The translations under genes were made by a program, and so were the position numbers. A DNA stretch of 64,000 nt from Anthopleura xanthogrammica (lineage: Eukaryota > Cnidaria > Anthozoa > Actiniaria > Actiniidae), in contig OZ025209.1 of assembly GCA_964019055.1 (NCBI GenBank), positions 6,311,071 to 6,375,070 on the forward strand, written 5' to 3'. The notes under the pieces were generated by a model. It did no database searches. It saw only the letters and a list, made by a program, of their open reading frames with translations, and had not been told where the DNA came from. Position 1 is the stretch's first letter, and every line of letters begins with the position of its first letter. This document shows, piece after piece, positions 22,301-35,565 of this stretch.

Positions 22301-25300
22301 TGCTCCATATCCCTCTTTCATCCTTTCCTAACTTCCCTCCTTCCCACTTTTTCTTCCATTCTTTCTATTCATCCTCTATTCCTTTCACTTTCACTTCTCA
22401 ATGTATTATGTATGCAGCATTAAATTTTACCTTGACACTTTTATATCATTCCCAGTGTTTTCTCACCAGGAATAGTATAATTATTATGATAATTTTATTG
22501 TTTTTATTTCTGGAATTACCAGTTTGGATTGCCACCTCGTAGAGGACGCAGGAGAAGAGATAGATCCATTGAATCTAAGTGAGTCCTTTTTAAACAATCT
22601 CCAAAATATTGTCAGTGTAATTATATGACTTTCATTATTATTGCCAAAATGTTGGTGATATTGATTTGTTGTAAATCATTTGAAGTACTGGTTTTCAAAT
22701 TTGTAAGGTTTCAAAATTTAGTAAGTTTTAATTTTATTTCCATTTTAGGAGGGTTCGATTTTATGAAGATGATGATTATGAAGACATAAATGAAAAGTAA
22801 GTAGGAGTATATATGGCTGTTCTGTTCTCGAGCTCACTCTGACTTCTGAATCAATTGTTCTCTAGAACAATTGATTCAGAAGTCAATGCTCATAACTGCT
22901 ACTAGCTATGTACTTGTTTCAATAATTTGTTGGTTTTCTCCCTTGTTTCAAGGATTTATCTCACCATCTATGGTTTATAGAATGAAATACATGTTTATAT
23001 GTGGTTTCAGAAAATATCCATACCCATCACGGAGGATCCCCCCATCCCTATATAATTTCCAATTTTCTTCTATACAAACCTTATGATTTTGTTTTTTCTC
23101 TGAAAATTACAACAATATTTTAGCTGTGCCATTACTTTTTATACAAGTCAGAATGCATATAATTGCTGATTATTCATACTTGATTAACAAGATATAAACC
23201 TTGGTTATTCACAGCCTTTGGTCTAAACCACGTAGACGATTGTATGACTATGATGATAATGAGGATGACCTTCATGCATTGGTAAGAAACTAAGATAAAA
23301 CTCTCTAACTATCTCCCTACCTTTCACTACCTTTCAGGTAGGGCTGGTGCAAATAGGGGGGGGGGGGCTGTTAATTTTTGTGTTAATTGAAAGGGGGTTG
23401 CAAAAATTTGTATCATATGAGAGAAGTGTGACAATTCTCCATGCAACAAATACCAAATTACACCAGACCTCCCCTCCCCCATCAGGTCTAATTTTTGGCA
23501 GGTCCCTTAAATCAATCATTTTTTCATCAGTCCCAAGGAAGATCAAGATCACGTAAATCTGAAAGAATAAGCAGTGCTCATGAAGAAAGGACTGTGTAAG
23601 TACATGACTACATAGTCATAGCCATAGTCTTATAGAGCAGTTTTCGTATGACTACAAAAAACTTACAACACAGACTACACCTTGCCATGACCATGTCAGT
23701 GCCATGCCATGTATGAAAACATTCGACATTCAGTGCCTTGTCTACACCTTGGCTTAACTGGGTCTTATATGGGCCCATATGCATGACATTTACACTCATA
23801 TGAAGTCTGCTCTTATTATACTGACCTAGCTGATCCAAATTAGTTATCTAGCATATTATACCATGTTTTTATCATGTCATTCTGTTTGGATTGAGCAAAA
23901 TATTAACCATAAAAATTATTATAGAGTTGCCCCATTGCGTGATGGCAGCCATGACAGGAGGCAGGAACAATAGAGTAATTTTCCTCTGAGAAATTGAATT
24001 ATTTTTCATGTAAATCATTAGACCAGATTGTAAATCATTAGACCAGATTCAATTGTTCCTGCCTCCTGTCATGGCTGCCTTCATGTGATGATGCAAAGCC
24101 TCTATTATAGGAATTCATAATATTAATGAGTAGTTTGTTTTATTATGATAAAGGAATGGTCCATCTTTGGAAAATGAATCAATAAGAAGAACAAAAACAG
24201 ATAGTGAGATTAGATCACAATCTGCTCCCTTGTTGGAGGGAGCTGGAATTATTGGAGGTAAGAATTGAAGCTGGTGGGAAGATAAAATAACAAACACTTG
24301 GATAAATGTACTTGCAAACCCAGGCATCCATCCATCATATTTCATCCTATCAACTTGCCATCTATCCAATAGACCTAATTCATCTTCTGTTGGTGCAATG
24401 TTCAGACCATAGAGAATAAGATTCTTTGTTTGATCAAGTTGTTTCCTTATTCATGTGTCTTCTCAAGTGCAGCCATTAATCCAAAGAAATGATGCTCTTG
24501 GGAATGATACCTGGACATTTATCCATCCATCTCATCTATCCCTTCCCATTTCAGACCTAATCCACCCTTCTAACCATCTACAGGTGTAAATCCAATACTC
24601 CAACCATTTTTTCTTATCAGCGATCTATCCATCCATCCCATTTCAGACCTAATGCATCTACCTGTCCATCCCATTCTATCTCATCTATCCATTCATCACA
24701 TCCACTAACCCACACACTCAATCATCCACGCATCCATCTGTTTATTATTTCTAACTGTCCCATTCATCTATTCATCCATGCACTCGCCTACCATCTATTC
24801 ATCCATCCAATCCTTTCCCATTCCATCCTATCCACTCATTCACTAACCCATCCATTACTCCATTCCTCTCTGATTATGGTTTTATGTGCTAAGGTGGTCA
24901 TATGGAGACAAGAGAAATGAAACTCAAGAAACAAGAAAAATACAAGAAAGAACTTGAGGAACAAATGAAACAACGGGAAGAAAACAAGAAAAAGTGAGTC
25001 TTCCAGTAGTGTTCAAGTTTACTAACTATAAATAAATGCTAAAAATTCTGGTGTCAAGTTATAAATTCTCATTTTCTTTACAGGGAAAAGATGGAAAGGT
25101 TCAGCAAACCAGCTGAAAAAAGTCGCTTTGATTTTGAATCCAACGTGGTAAATTTATAATTTCATCATAAAAATATTTTATATTTAACAACTCTTACTAT
25201 TACTCCCCATAATGGTCTCCTCCTTGAGGCATTTGCTCCACATACACTACCACTACATTCCACAAACACTCAACTCTAACTCTAATTTTTATGGAAGGAG

Positions 25301-28300
25301 AAAAACTGGAGTACCTGGAAAAAAACCCTCTTGACAAGGGAGAGAACAACACATCAAATAAACTCAACCCACATAATGCAGCTTAGGGGATGAATTACAC
25401 AGTGGGGAATGACAGGATAGCAGTGCATGCCGCCCACCTTATTATTAATAATTATTACCATTCATGTCTCAGGGTAAGGGAGTATTTGTTATTCTAAAAA
25501 TTTTATCCAATAATTTCTCAGCCGATTAAGACACCTCGCTCAACCACAAGAACAGCAAGACAAGCTACCTATGATGAGCCCCTTGGAAATAATGGTCCTA
25601 GTTCTAGACCTCCTCAACATCCATCCTTGTATTCAAGCCCTTACGATGATCCTTATTACTACTATGGGGGACAGGAGCGTGGTGCACCTCAGGCAACAGC
25701 ATTACAGGATCCTTTGTTTAAGAACTCTGGGTATGGAGTAACAGGGCTCTATGATGCAGATGGTCCTCCTCCAGGTACTATATTAATTAAACTACCTTTA
25801 ATTTGGTTTGCTGCGGCTGCAAATCTTGCATTTCTCTTGCACTAGCCTCACATCACATTCAATACCTTAATGGACGCACAATTAATGCCAAGAGTTATAA
25901 ATAATTCTAGAAGCAGAGCTTGAAATAGGGGGCTGCTAATCTCCAAAATGCAGGCTAAATATTACTAATAACAGGCAAAAATGGAAATTGAATCTAACTT
26001 AGAATTTATATTTTTTAGATCCTTATCAAGAAAATAGTAGACAGAGAGACTTCTCAAGAACTCCAGGTACAGAAACATAACTTCGTAAATTTAATGAACA
26101 AGAGCCAAAATGCTATAAAGGTTCAAAATAACATCTGGAGCCGTCTTCAAGTTGGTAACAGACTGAAACATAAATTTTTAACTAAAGGTGATCTGATTTG
26201 TGTAATTAATAAAGACATATGTTTCGCTTGTAGCTCCAAGAAGGGGCCAGGCCGTGGACCATGCCCATCAGCCACCAGGAGGGTACAGTAGTATCAATGG
26301 GATACCAGGTCCTGGACAAGGCAGTCCTGAGGCAGATAAACAGAGTAAGAGAGCTGTGCAGCAGGCATACCAAGAAGAACTAAGAAAACAGGTACAAAAG
26401 ATTTTGTTCTTTATTGTTTCTTACTAGTAATATACATCATGGCAATTGTTGTTAAGTGGGCTATCAGTAGATCAGAGAGGATTAACACTGTTAACTGGAT
26501 TTCTTATGTGTTATTTTAAGATGGAACTTAGAGAAAGACAAAAACAGAAAGAGAAAGCAGAAAAAGAAAAGTAAGTGGCGGCAATAACTAACTTTTATTA
26601 CGGCAACTTAATATTATAAATTATTTTCAATATAATTATAAAATTAAATAATTATCGTTAATGATGAGCTGATGGTACTACAGTAAAGGTCTCATCATTT
26701 GTTTGTTGGTTGATATAGGTATGATAGAAAGATAGAAGCAGAAATTGCCAATTATGACCCTTGGGGTAAAGGTGGAGCTGGTGCACCCCTCAGGGACGTC
26801 TCAGGCCAAGTAATGGGTATGGTAACATTTATGTATTGCTTCTTGTACAATGTACTATTATTGAAGAAATAGAAAATGAGTGTGCATGCTAGCATGCTAG
26901 CACTCTGCGCACTTTTAAAGCACCCTGGCAGGTGGATTAGCAGAAGCATGACACAACTTCTCCAGTGTTCTCTGTATAGCAAGCATATTATGGTAAACAG
27001 TTTTTTTTTGTTTTCATAAAATACAATTAATTAGAGTTGCCATTATTTTGGATACAAATGACAAAATAGAAGGGTGTGCACATGCTGTGTGCTCTCATAA
27101 AGCATGCACTCTCAGCCAATTATAATGCAAGATTTATGTCAGTTTTATAAATTTCCATTCACTGATGATTGAGGCAGGAGTTAGAAAAACTTGCCTGGGT
27201 GAACTTGAGGAAACTATGAGGACTCTTCAGTGCTGTCCCTTATCTCTCTCTTTGTTACCAGCAACCAGAAATTTCATTATCCCCTCTCACCACGATCCCC
27301 ACCCCTCCCCCCCTCCCCCCACCCACCTGATGATATACTTCTCCATCACAGGCTAACCTCCTGGCATTTTACATTTTATAAATGTATGCCTGGGTTGAAA
27401 GAGGGTTACTCTGCTTTGCCAAAGAAAAAATCCAAAATTAATATTTTTGTGTAATTATTTTAAGCTGACCTTCGTGTAGTTCAACAAGATGTTAAAGATG
27501 GCAAGACGTCTGTTTCTCCAAGGAATGCACCTCCTACCATTGAGATGAGGTTTGAGAAAAGTCCACCACAACATCTGCAGCAACCTCAATCAGGTCAAGG
27601 TAAGAAAAGAGATTGAGATTTTGTTAAACCCTAAAACAACCTCTGGGCTGATCTAAGTCAGGGCATGGCTACGGTAACTCACAGATTGAACCCTGAAACA
27701 ATCTCTGGGCTGATCTAAGTCAGGGCATGACTAACTCACACATTGTAACTGAAATGCAAAACAAAACAACAACAACAACAACAACAACAGCAACACTGTT
27801 CTATTTTGTCAGACTTCATTATACCAATTGCTATTTTTTCCTTATAGCAAATGCCTCGCCATTTGGCAGATCGGATCCTCTAAAAGAGCGCCAACCATAC
27901 GTAAGTTAAAGAAGAAATCAAAATATTATTAATAATAAAATTAATATGCTTTTAAATTTAGATGAATCATCTGGATGGCACATTTGTCATATCTCTTGCT
28001 ACATCATTTCAAGATATTGACTCGATCATGATAATTACAAAAATATCTTTATTTTTCAAAAGGACGATCTGAAAGAAAAAGCAAAGTTAGAATATCAAGA
28101 TTATCTCAAGCTACAAGTAAGATGAACTGTCATTAAAAACTATTTATTCACGGCTTTATTATATCCACTTTGAAATCACTAGCAAATCCTGTAATCTGAT
28201 TGGCTCTCAGTAGATTGATTCAAGCACGAATCGCACTATTTTGAGTCCGAATCGCATCTTTTTGTCAGCCAATCACAATGCAACACTAGAAAAGGTAACC

Positions 28301-31300
28301 AATCAGATTACAGGATTGTATGTAATCAGCCAATCAGATTACAGCAAATAAGGAACATAAAATGTAGCTTTTCTCAAGTTTGACTGGAATTTTTTGTTAC
28401 AAAAAGAAACAAAATACTGGCTATTTGTGAATAAATACTTTTGTATTTATCACAAATTTAGTGTCTATCTAGTATGATTTCAAAATGGATATAATAAAGT
28501 GATAATTGAACTTTGTGTCGTGCAATTTTGGTCTGATATCAAACTTGCGATTACAAATCACACTCCCGCTACGCGGTCGTGTGATTTTGTTATCGCGCGT
28601 TTGATATCAGACCAAATTGCACTCCACTTAGTTCAATTACCATTATGAATCAGTCTCAGTCTGTTATTAATTGTTCTTACTTTTTATTCATTCATTTATA
28701 ATTTAAATAAATAAGCTGTTCATTTAGCACTTATTCCTTGATTTAATTCTTCTTAGGTTGAAGAAAAAGAAAGAAAGAAAAAGGAGGAACAGGACAAACT
28801 CAGAGCAGAAGAGGAAAGACAGGTAATCAAAGTAATAATTCACCTTATTATAGCCAGTAATAATGGGCAACCTATTCTAACTTCAGCATTTTTTACATCA
28901 CTCCCTGCAAAGAGCTCTTCAGTAAGGTTTGCTCAAAACTCACTACCACTGCATACACTATTTACAACACACAGCATGTTACTTTAATTTTTATGGAGGA
29001 AGAAAACTTGAGAACCTGGAGATAAAGCCTCATCAGGCAAGGGATGAGAGAACAACACATTAAACAAACTCGTTTAAATTACACATTTTAATATTCCCCC
29101 CATGTTTCATAATGTAGGAAAGGAGACTACAGGAGCAGCGGGATAAGATGCAGAGAGAGTACCTGGTGGAAAAAGAGAAAGTTAAGAAAAAGGAAGAAGA
29201 AGTGAGTTATTTATTAAGTCCTTTCCAGCATTTCTCAAAAGCTGAAAATCAGGGGCATTCTCTAACTGATGTAATCGGGGATCGTGCTTGGGAAAATGGG
29301 GAAATGTGCTTGGAGGTTGCATGACCCTAGCCACTACCAAGGAGTTCTGTCAAAATGAACCCCAGGAATGAAAAGAGTACCTTAACCTTAACAAGAAGGC
29401 AGAGTTTTAGCTCATAATATTAATAATATGGGACACAGGAGAAATAAAGTTAAATAATTATAAAATTGAATATTATAATAATTCATTTTATATTTGCTTG
29501 GAAAAATGTGCTGGATTGAAAGAGATTGCCTGATAAATTCTCATAAATTCTTCAATTAATATTAAATAATATGTACTTATTGACTGAGTGGGAGGTCCGA
29601 ACGGGAAAATATTTGGCTCGAGGTCCTGAAGTACGGAACGAGCGCAGCGAGTTCCATGCCAAGGATCGAGAGCCAAATATTTTCCCGTTCGGACCGACCT
29701 TAACTCAGTCAATAAGCATTTTATCATATGACCACATATAAAACATCATTTCAAAGCGTTTTTAATAAATGCGAATCAAAATGCGTAGTTTTTATATGAT
29801 TGACGGCAGCGAGTCCGAACGGCGAGTCCGAACGGGAAATTATTACACTTTTCGGAAAAGCGTATTTTTTTTGCTGACGACATTTTCCCAAAGGTTTTTT
29901 TTAGAATCACGCGTACAGTGAAATATGGTCATATGATAAGTATATTTACACATTTCTCATATATTCTGCATTGAAACTTTGCCTTCTCATTAAAGTTACA
30001 ACAAAATAATCCTTAGCTCCTTGAATCTCTAACTGAAAATGGTTTTGTTATATTCTTGTGGTATACTTACTGCTAATGATAAACTTAATTAATAGGTAAA
30101 AAGACAAAATGAAATGCTTTTAGAAGCACAGAATGTAAAGAAGAGAGAAGCAGAGCGAAAAAGAAAAGAAATGGAAAACAAAAGGCAGGAAGAGCTGAGA
30201 AAAAAATTGGATGAAAATATGGCTGCTAACAAAAAGGTTAGTAATTTACATAATTTTGTATTAATTTGTATTCTTTTATTTTTTTAGATTCTACATTTCA
30301 TTCATTCACCAATTAATTTATGCATTCATCTTTTCATTCATTCATTTAATCACTTATTCTTTCTTTCATTTGGTTATATTTGCAGTCATTCATCCCTTCT
30401 ATCCATTCTTTTTCCCATCCATTATCCATCCCTCTCTCCCATCCATCCCTCTCTCTCCCATTCATCCCTCTCCCATCCATCCCTCTCTCTCTCTCTCCCA
30501 TCTATCCCTCTCTCCCTTCCATCCATCCTTTTTCATTTTCTTTTCCCTCCTTTCTTTCTCTCCTATTCATTTGTTTGGTTTGGTCCTTTTAGGAAACAGT
30601 ATCTACTGCAGCAGCTACTTTTAGAACAGATTCTCCACCAATTCCAACTATGCGCAAAAAGGTACAATAAATTGATGACCAAAAACTTGGCTGTACTGTA
30701 AAATAATAGACCTCTTCAGCTTCGTATGCAAATTGCCCATTTTAGACCACATGACCTGAAATGAGCAGAACAAACAACGAAGCTAAAGAGGTCTATTCTT
30801 ATTTAATCCCTAGAAACATAATTATGTTAGATCTTAATCAACATTAACATAGTTGTTTTTATCATAGAGTGAAGAGAGCGCAGGAATAGCAAGAGTTTCA
30901 TCACCTCCTGTGCCTGCACTAGCTAAGCTACGAGCACAAGGTACAGTATATAGTCCCACCCCCACCCCCACTGCCAACATTTTTGATCCGTATAACCCTT
31001 CACCACTATGATATAGCAATAGCTGATAGTAGGATTTCCATTGTGTTGTAATTCAATTAATTTTTAATGTCTCTAGGTTCTCAACAACCACACAAGCCTC
31101 CCTCTCCTTCTCCTTCTCCTTCTCCATTATCAGTACCACAGAGACAGCCATCAGGTGAGCCTTTGTTTAAACAAGCATTTTTATTTGATCCTAAAGTGTT
31201 TGAATGAGAAGCTATGTGAAGAAAAATCCTATTGGTTTAGTTAACACTACGGTTGCTGCACCAAAACGATTCATGAAAGTGGAATACCATTCCCATCTTT

Positions 31301-34300
31301 TGATGATCATTTTTTAATATTCATTTTCATACTTATGGAGAACACGGCTGTGAGAAAGGTCCTTGAAAGTGGAATACCATTCCCTTCTCTTCATTTTCAT
31401 CTTTTCATTCATTTTCCACCCCATACTTCATACTTATGGGAATCACAGCTGCCACATGAGAAAGGTCCATCAATTAAAATGGAATACCATTCCCTTCTCT
31501 TCATTATCATGTTTTTATTCATTCTTCCATTCCAATGTTCAGCTCAAAGCAGGCAGAATAAAATTGACCCAGATGATGATGTTCTCAGTCAACTGACAGC
31601 ACTGAGACAACAACTCAAGAACGAGGAACAGAAAGTACAGTCACAGATCGGCCGTTCCACAGCAACGGTAATTATTACTCGTCTGACAGTTATTTGTAGT
31701 CGTAATTAGCCTCATATATATGCATACATATACATCGCCTTGTGTAAATTTTCTTTTGAAGCTATTTATGCAACGCTTCAAACTGAACAGGAGTCTAAGT
31801 CATTATAATTAGTATGCAACAAAGTTGCTCGAAAGTTTCCTCATCTTTTTCTACTATAATAATAATTACTTCTTATTTCTGGATTTATCTTGGCCGTCCT
31901 ATTAATTTAAATGTATTAAAAATTTCTTCTGATTTTCTCCATTGTAGACTAAGTATTCTCAGATGGGCAGAATTGACAATGAAAGCAGAACTTCAAGGTA
32001 AGGTTTTACATTAATAACAGTTGTGAGCGAGGGAGACTATATGGAGGATCCAGGAGGGTCTTGGGCTGCAGTCATTAATGTGGAATATCTGATCTTTGTT
32101 TTTGATTTGGAGATTACTTGTTTTTGGGGTTTTTTTTCGTGTTTTTTTTGGTGGTGATGGGGGAGGGGGAGGGGTTGGTTGTTCGGTTTGACAGTCAAAC
32201 CCCCCTAACCAAAGTTTCGAACCCCTTGCAAAAACCATGGATCAGAAAGCCCATGCCAAATCAACAGGAACTTTAGTTGGGATTTGGAGGGATTTTTTTG
32301 GGTATAATTACAACATGATTTTCTGTCAGTGACTATTGTTTATCTATTCACTAGAAATAAAAGAGATGTTAGTGTGTTTGACAGAGCACTCACCAACAAA
32401 CCAGGAGCTGTAAAAAAGACAGAAACAGATGTATGTTCTTCTAATGGAAGATTATTATTGATAATATATTTATAGATGTATATTATATTTATTAATATAC
32501 TAGATATTATGGTTATCTTTTGTTTTGCTAATTGATACTTTATCGTAAATGATTACTGTGCAGATCCAACTGGGACAACTTTGACAAACTAGTATGATCT
32601 GATGATCTTATTGGCTAATGCTGTTATCTGTTCTATCTCCGTCTAGTTTACTGTTATCTGATTGGTCTGTTTTACTCAGACAAGTGACATAGTGGTCTTG
32701 GTTGGTGTGTCTGCACAATAATTAATACTTAATTAATATTATATTCTACTTATATTTAATCAGCACTATTCAGCAGCTGATGAGTTCAACAGGATGAAAC
32801 AAGAAGGTAAGATTTGATGTTTAAATTTGTATGGAGTGACAGTAGTGCTGAATGTATATTGGGTAATTTGGAGGACAAAACAATAGGTTCCAATTCTCAG
32901 GAGATTGAAATTCTTTTCTTTTGTCCTCCAAATTTAGCTGCCGTGACATCACAAGCAGTTATATTATATATTTTTTTTAATTTGCTAATTCTTGGTTATT
33001 ACAGATAATACTTCTTTAGCAGGGGAATTCAGAAGTAGATTTCCTCAACCAGCAACCTCTGACAGTATGCTGGACTTGCAGCAGCAGGAATACTTGAGGT
33101 ATATAGAAAGTACTTGTATGTCATACAAATAAGTGTAAAAAATGAGGACCCTTTCACAGTGTTATCCCATTCCAATTCTGTTGTCATAACAAAAACAAAA
33201 ATTTATTCTTTGTCAGATAAAGAATTTTATTATATGATTATCAATGAAATACCTATATTTCTTTATTTCAAAAATTTGATATTTCCACATGTGAAGATAA
33301 CATGTTATTTTCACATGTGAAAATATCATCACTATGGTTACATACTTCTTATAGCAGAAAAAAGCTCAAAAAATCTTTCTTTTCTTTTTCATTAATAATT
33401 ATATAATAAACAGAATATTACATGGGTGCTGCACTCACTGAGAGGTCTTTTCAACACTCGAAGATAAAATTTGTATCTCCATGCGCCGATGTAATATCCT
33501 CTATTTATTAAATTTTGTATTTGTTATGATAATGGAATTGGAATGGGACTCATCAATGATGCCATCAAACACTATCACTTAGAACGGACTCTTGAAATAT
33601 AGTTTACTTTGTTTATTATAGAGAGCAAGAAGATAAACTGTCATCTCTTAAAGCAAAATCCAAAGCACAGCCTGGTGGTATAGAGGTGAGGGATCACTTG
33701 ACTAATTGTTATCATATCTTATTTTCCTTGTCTTTCTATTTCTTCCCTTTTCTTTCCTTTCCATCCTCTTTTCTTTACTTCCTTTATTCCCTTTCCTTCT
33801 TTCTTATTCATTTTCTTGTCTCCCTTTTCCATTTCTCTTCCATTTCTTTCTTCCTCCTGCCTCTTCCCTACCACTTCTTCTCTCTCTTTTCCATTCATTC
33901 TTTCTCTCCTATTCTTAATTTTTCTCGGTACAATCACTTTTTTTTTAAAGTAATAAATTTCTATGTGTCAGGGCCCTTCACGTTCAAAGAGTAAAGAGTC
34001 ATTATTGGAGTCAGAGAGTCAGTTTATTGCTGTGGACGACCCTGCCCAAATTATACCAACATCACAGACTGATGTCCGACGACCAAGACAACCTTCAGCA
34101 AGAGAAAGAAGAAGATGGAAACAATTAGAAGAAATGGCCAAAGAACCCAAGGTAGGACAGAATAGCACCTTCAATTTTCCTGAATCCTATAACCTCTGGG
34201 CTTATCAAAGTCAAATAAAATAAATAGATAAATAGACCATTTTCGAGATGCACGCGCACTTTCAAAAATATCGCAGACACAGACATGGAAAAGAGGCATT

Positions 34301-35112
34301 TTCGGGCAAGATCTTGCGCATTATTGACACTGCCCGAAAATGCCTCATTACAAGATCATTCATGTCTGTGCCTGAGATATTTTTGAAAGCGCCCGTACAT
34401 CTTGAAAATGGTCTATTTGGGATTTCGTGCGCGCGCTGTTCTTTATTTTATTTTTGCGATATGAATTAATCAGTTACTGAGGAAAGTGGGTCCAGTTCTG
34501 GACTAGGATTTGGCCAGAAAACAAAACCAGAAAAATACCCTCAAATCAAGGGAGAGTCCTAACAAACTCTACTCACATGTGATTCCAAGTCCAGGAATCA
34601 AACCTGAGACTCCAGAGGTGAGAGGTAAGAAGTGCACTCTTTCATCATACCTAGGTACATACGTAGTACTTTTCTTAATCATTTATTTCACATTTTGTAG
34701 CCCTATGATGTTTATAAACCTCCAACTCCTGGTGGGTTCTCATTGAACTCTGTCACAAGTTTTAATGTTGATGATGTGGCTGCGAAAAATGAGGAAAGAC
34801 TGAGGAGAATAGAGGCCATTAGACGTGCTGGTGGAGGAGGTGAAAATAATGACCCAGATGATGTGCTAAAACAGTTCATGAGTGAAAGACGGTAAGTGGT
34901 TAGAAAATTATTCAGCACTTACCTCGTCAAAAACTCCACTTTTTAAGGGTTTGAATGTTGGAATTATTTCCAGTGAATGTTAAAAGTCCTTGTTTCACAA
35001 AGTCTTATATGTTTTGTAAACTTAAACTTCTGTTTCCACACTTCACAGTCGCCCACAGACAAGGGCTTCAGAAGCCTCTTTAGAAGCGGAGACAAGCTAT
35101 CAACTGTTTTGA
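16310..35112 (+). CDS. CSPP1: CSPP1, centrosome and spindle pole associated protein (40 coding exons, complete)
   Basis: CSPP1 binds microtubules at centrosomes, spindle poles and ciliary axonemes. Exons: 16310-16423, 16782-16822, 17579-17616, 18077-18180, 18880-18963, 19219-19320, 19653-19674, 20496-20571, 21267-21314, 21706-21799, 22523-22578, 22749-22796, 23215-23281, 23531-23595, 24154-24257, 24894-24993, 25084-25147, 25522-25774, 26019-26066, 26234-26391, 26521-26570, 26719-26816, 27465-27599, 27848-27900, 28063-28116, 28757-28822, 29118-29201, 30096-30236, 30593-30661, 30868-30940, 31077-31154, 31543-31667, 31948-31997, 32355-32430, 32764-32806, 33005-33098, 33622-33685, 33972-34151, 34701-34891, 35049-35112. 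They total 3474 nt, giving 1157 residues (human ~1256). Matches to human CSPP1 include the start MADDLSSFIEQQK, LPLGGYER, NYDPWGKGGAGAPLRD, ASPFGRSDPLKERQ, SSPPVPALAKLRAQ, PSARERRR and VDDVAAKNEERLRRIEA. Charged coiled-coil segments lie around 28757-30236. Very short exons (22-76 nt) are the rule. Identity is secure; alternative exons are not excluded. Confidence 0.96.
16424..18076. other. CSPP1 introns 1-3
   Basis: Apart from exons 16782-16822 and 17579-17616, this holds a MITE-like patch with CTAGGATCTTCCT in both orientations (~16928-17105), a (TTC)n run at ~17476-17515 and a (GGGT)n run at ~17917-17935. No other feature was seen. Confidence 0.55.
18530..18725 (+). mobile_element. tRNA-derived SINE
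   Basis: Head CATAGCAGTGAGAGCTC and CCCAGGTTCCTGCTGG (decayed B box), then the tail GTTGGTTTTCTCCTGTGC, TTTGAGGG and TCCGGGTTCTCCAG. A tail-only fragment precedes it at ~18400-18480. CSPP1 intron. Confidence 0.7.
19727..20426. mobile_element. 700-bp element with 20-bp inverted ends
   Basis: Ends AGGGGCACTTGGATGAAAAT and ATTTTCATCCAAGTGCCCCT pair perfectly. A second, internal inverted pair is TACACCCTATGC (~19803) and GCATAGGGTGTA (~20177). No transposase frame. CSPP1 intron. Confidence 0.8.
20572..21266. other. CSPP1 intron without recognisable elements
   Basis: About 700 bp of AT-rich intron containing short inverted words (TCATGAT, AGACCTGA) but no definable element. Confidence 0.5.
23635..23812. 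mobile_element. MITE family B, copy 2
   Basis: Starts GAGCAGTTTTCGTATGACTA and ends GAAGTCTGCTC in a CSPP1 intron. The CG-rich core of copy 1 is here decayed by C-to-T/G-to-A changes, as expected after CpG methylation. Flanking TAT on both sides may be a target duplication. Confidence 0.8.
23945..24086. repeat. Inverted repeat, ~28-bp arms
   Basis: GCAGCCATGACAGGAGGCAG ... AACAAT pairs with ATTGTTCCTGCCTCCTGTCA ... GGCTGC. The loop also holds a duplicated TAAATCATTAGACCAGATT. CSPP1 intron. Confidence 0.85.
24300..24880. repeat. Degenerate CATC/CATT-type simple repeat
   Basis: Scattered CATCCATC, CATTCATC and CACTCATC words over ~580 bp, an old decayed tetranucleotide array related in type to 13737-14026. 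CSPP1 intron. Confidence 0.75.
25210..25440 (-). mobile_element. tRNA-derived SINE (tail part)
   Basis: Minus-strand copy of the family tail: TTCTCTCCC, AGAGGG-type and TTTTTCTCC motifs with an adjoining conserved TTTTTATGG-type segment. CSPP1 intron. Confidence 0.6.
28501..28640. mobile_element. Palindromic MITE, family with 52745-52887
   Basis: Arms GATAATTGAAC ... GCAATTTTGGTCTGATATC and the complement, around a CGCTACGCGGTCGTG loop. The adjoining GATTTCAAAATGGATATA and CAATCAGATTACAGGATT motifs also flank the relative at 52745-52887. CSPP1 intron. Confidence 0.75.
28940..29070 (-). mobile_element. tRNA-derived SINE (tail fragment)
   Basis: Shares the TTTTATGGAGGAAGAAAA and GAGAACAACACATTAAACAA segments with 12300-12525 and 25210-25440. 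It ends shortly before the CSPP1 exon at 29118. Confidence 0.6.
29574..29942. mobile_element. Composite foldback element, copy 1
   Basis: The first half is a palindrome with TTATTGACTGAG, GGTCCGAACGGGAAAATATT and GGCTCGAGGTCC arms. The second half runs from TTATCATATGACC to GGTCATATGATAA. Nearly identical over ~370 bp to 50452-50819. CSPP1 intron. Confidence 0.9.
30705..30797. mobile_element. Short MITE with AATAGACC ends
   Basis: AATAGACCTCTTCAGCTTCG pairs with CGAAGCTAAAGAGGTCTATT. The AATAGACC terminus recurs at 34231 and 42568. CSPP1 intron. Confidence 0.8.
31247..31540. repeat. Three-copy intronic tandem repeat ending at a CSPP1 splice acceptor
   Basis: The block GTGGAATACCATTCCC, followed by TTCTCTTCATTTTCAT, CATACTTATGG and GAGAAAGGTCC, recurs at ~31280, ~31368 and ~31480. 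The last copy supplies the pyrimidine-rich tract of the acceptor of exon 31543-31667. Confidence 0.8.
32860..32960. mobile_element. Dispersed palindromic repeat (TTTGGAGGACAAAACAATRG)
   Basis: AATTTGGAGGACAAAACAAT and TTTTGTCCTCCAAATT are inverted ends. Related copies occur at ~42590-42640, ~43735-43830 and ~53911-54010, the better ones followed by a TTTGACATCACATG-type segment. CSPP1 intron. Confidence 0.7.
34231..34417. mobile_element. Palindromic MITE with AATAGACC ends
   Basis: AATAGACCATTTTCGAGATG ... pairs with ... CATCTTGAAAATGGTCTATT, and the inner arms GAGGCATTTTCGGGCA and TGCCCGAAAATGCCTC also pair. CSPP1 intron. Confidence 0.85.
34500..34640 (-). mobile_element. tRNA-derived SINE
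   Basis: Minus strand: CTTACCTCTCACCTCTGGAG, TCAGGTTTGATTCCTGGAC (B box) and the family tail. Ends ~60 bp before the CSPP1 exon at 34701. Confidence 0.65.
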
Positions 35113-35565
35113 GCCCTTGACCCACAGGCCCTAAATTCTTATCATTCCATTGCAGTATTGAATGAATATCATATGGATTTTATTGTTCATGTGTAATTGA
35201 GAAACATAAATTTATTTCTTAGGGTGTGATTTTATATGCTCTCACTTTCTGGTTGATATTTCTAAAAAAAAAGTTATGAAAATGATAATTATGAAAAAAA
35301 TAGTATTAAAAGAGAAAATATAAAAATGAAGGTATCACTCGTAAATGTGTAAATATTTCAGAAAAATTATATTAAGATCACTCAGAGTTTGTAGCATTAG
35401 TTTATAATATATAGAGTGTCTGAGTAAGTTGAACATATTTAGTATAACTATATAGTATGTACAAATCGTTGTGTCTAATTTTTGTGGCAAAGAACTCAAG
35501 TATTTTAAGTTGTAAATAGTTAATAATGTAAGCTGTGTTTGCACTTGGTCTTGTGATACATATTC

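Noticed and set aside
33686..33994. Phe/Ser/Leu-rich frame
   Set aside because: Pyrimidine-rich intron tract between two confirmed CSPP1 exons.
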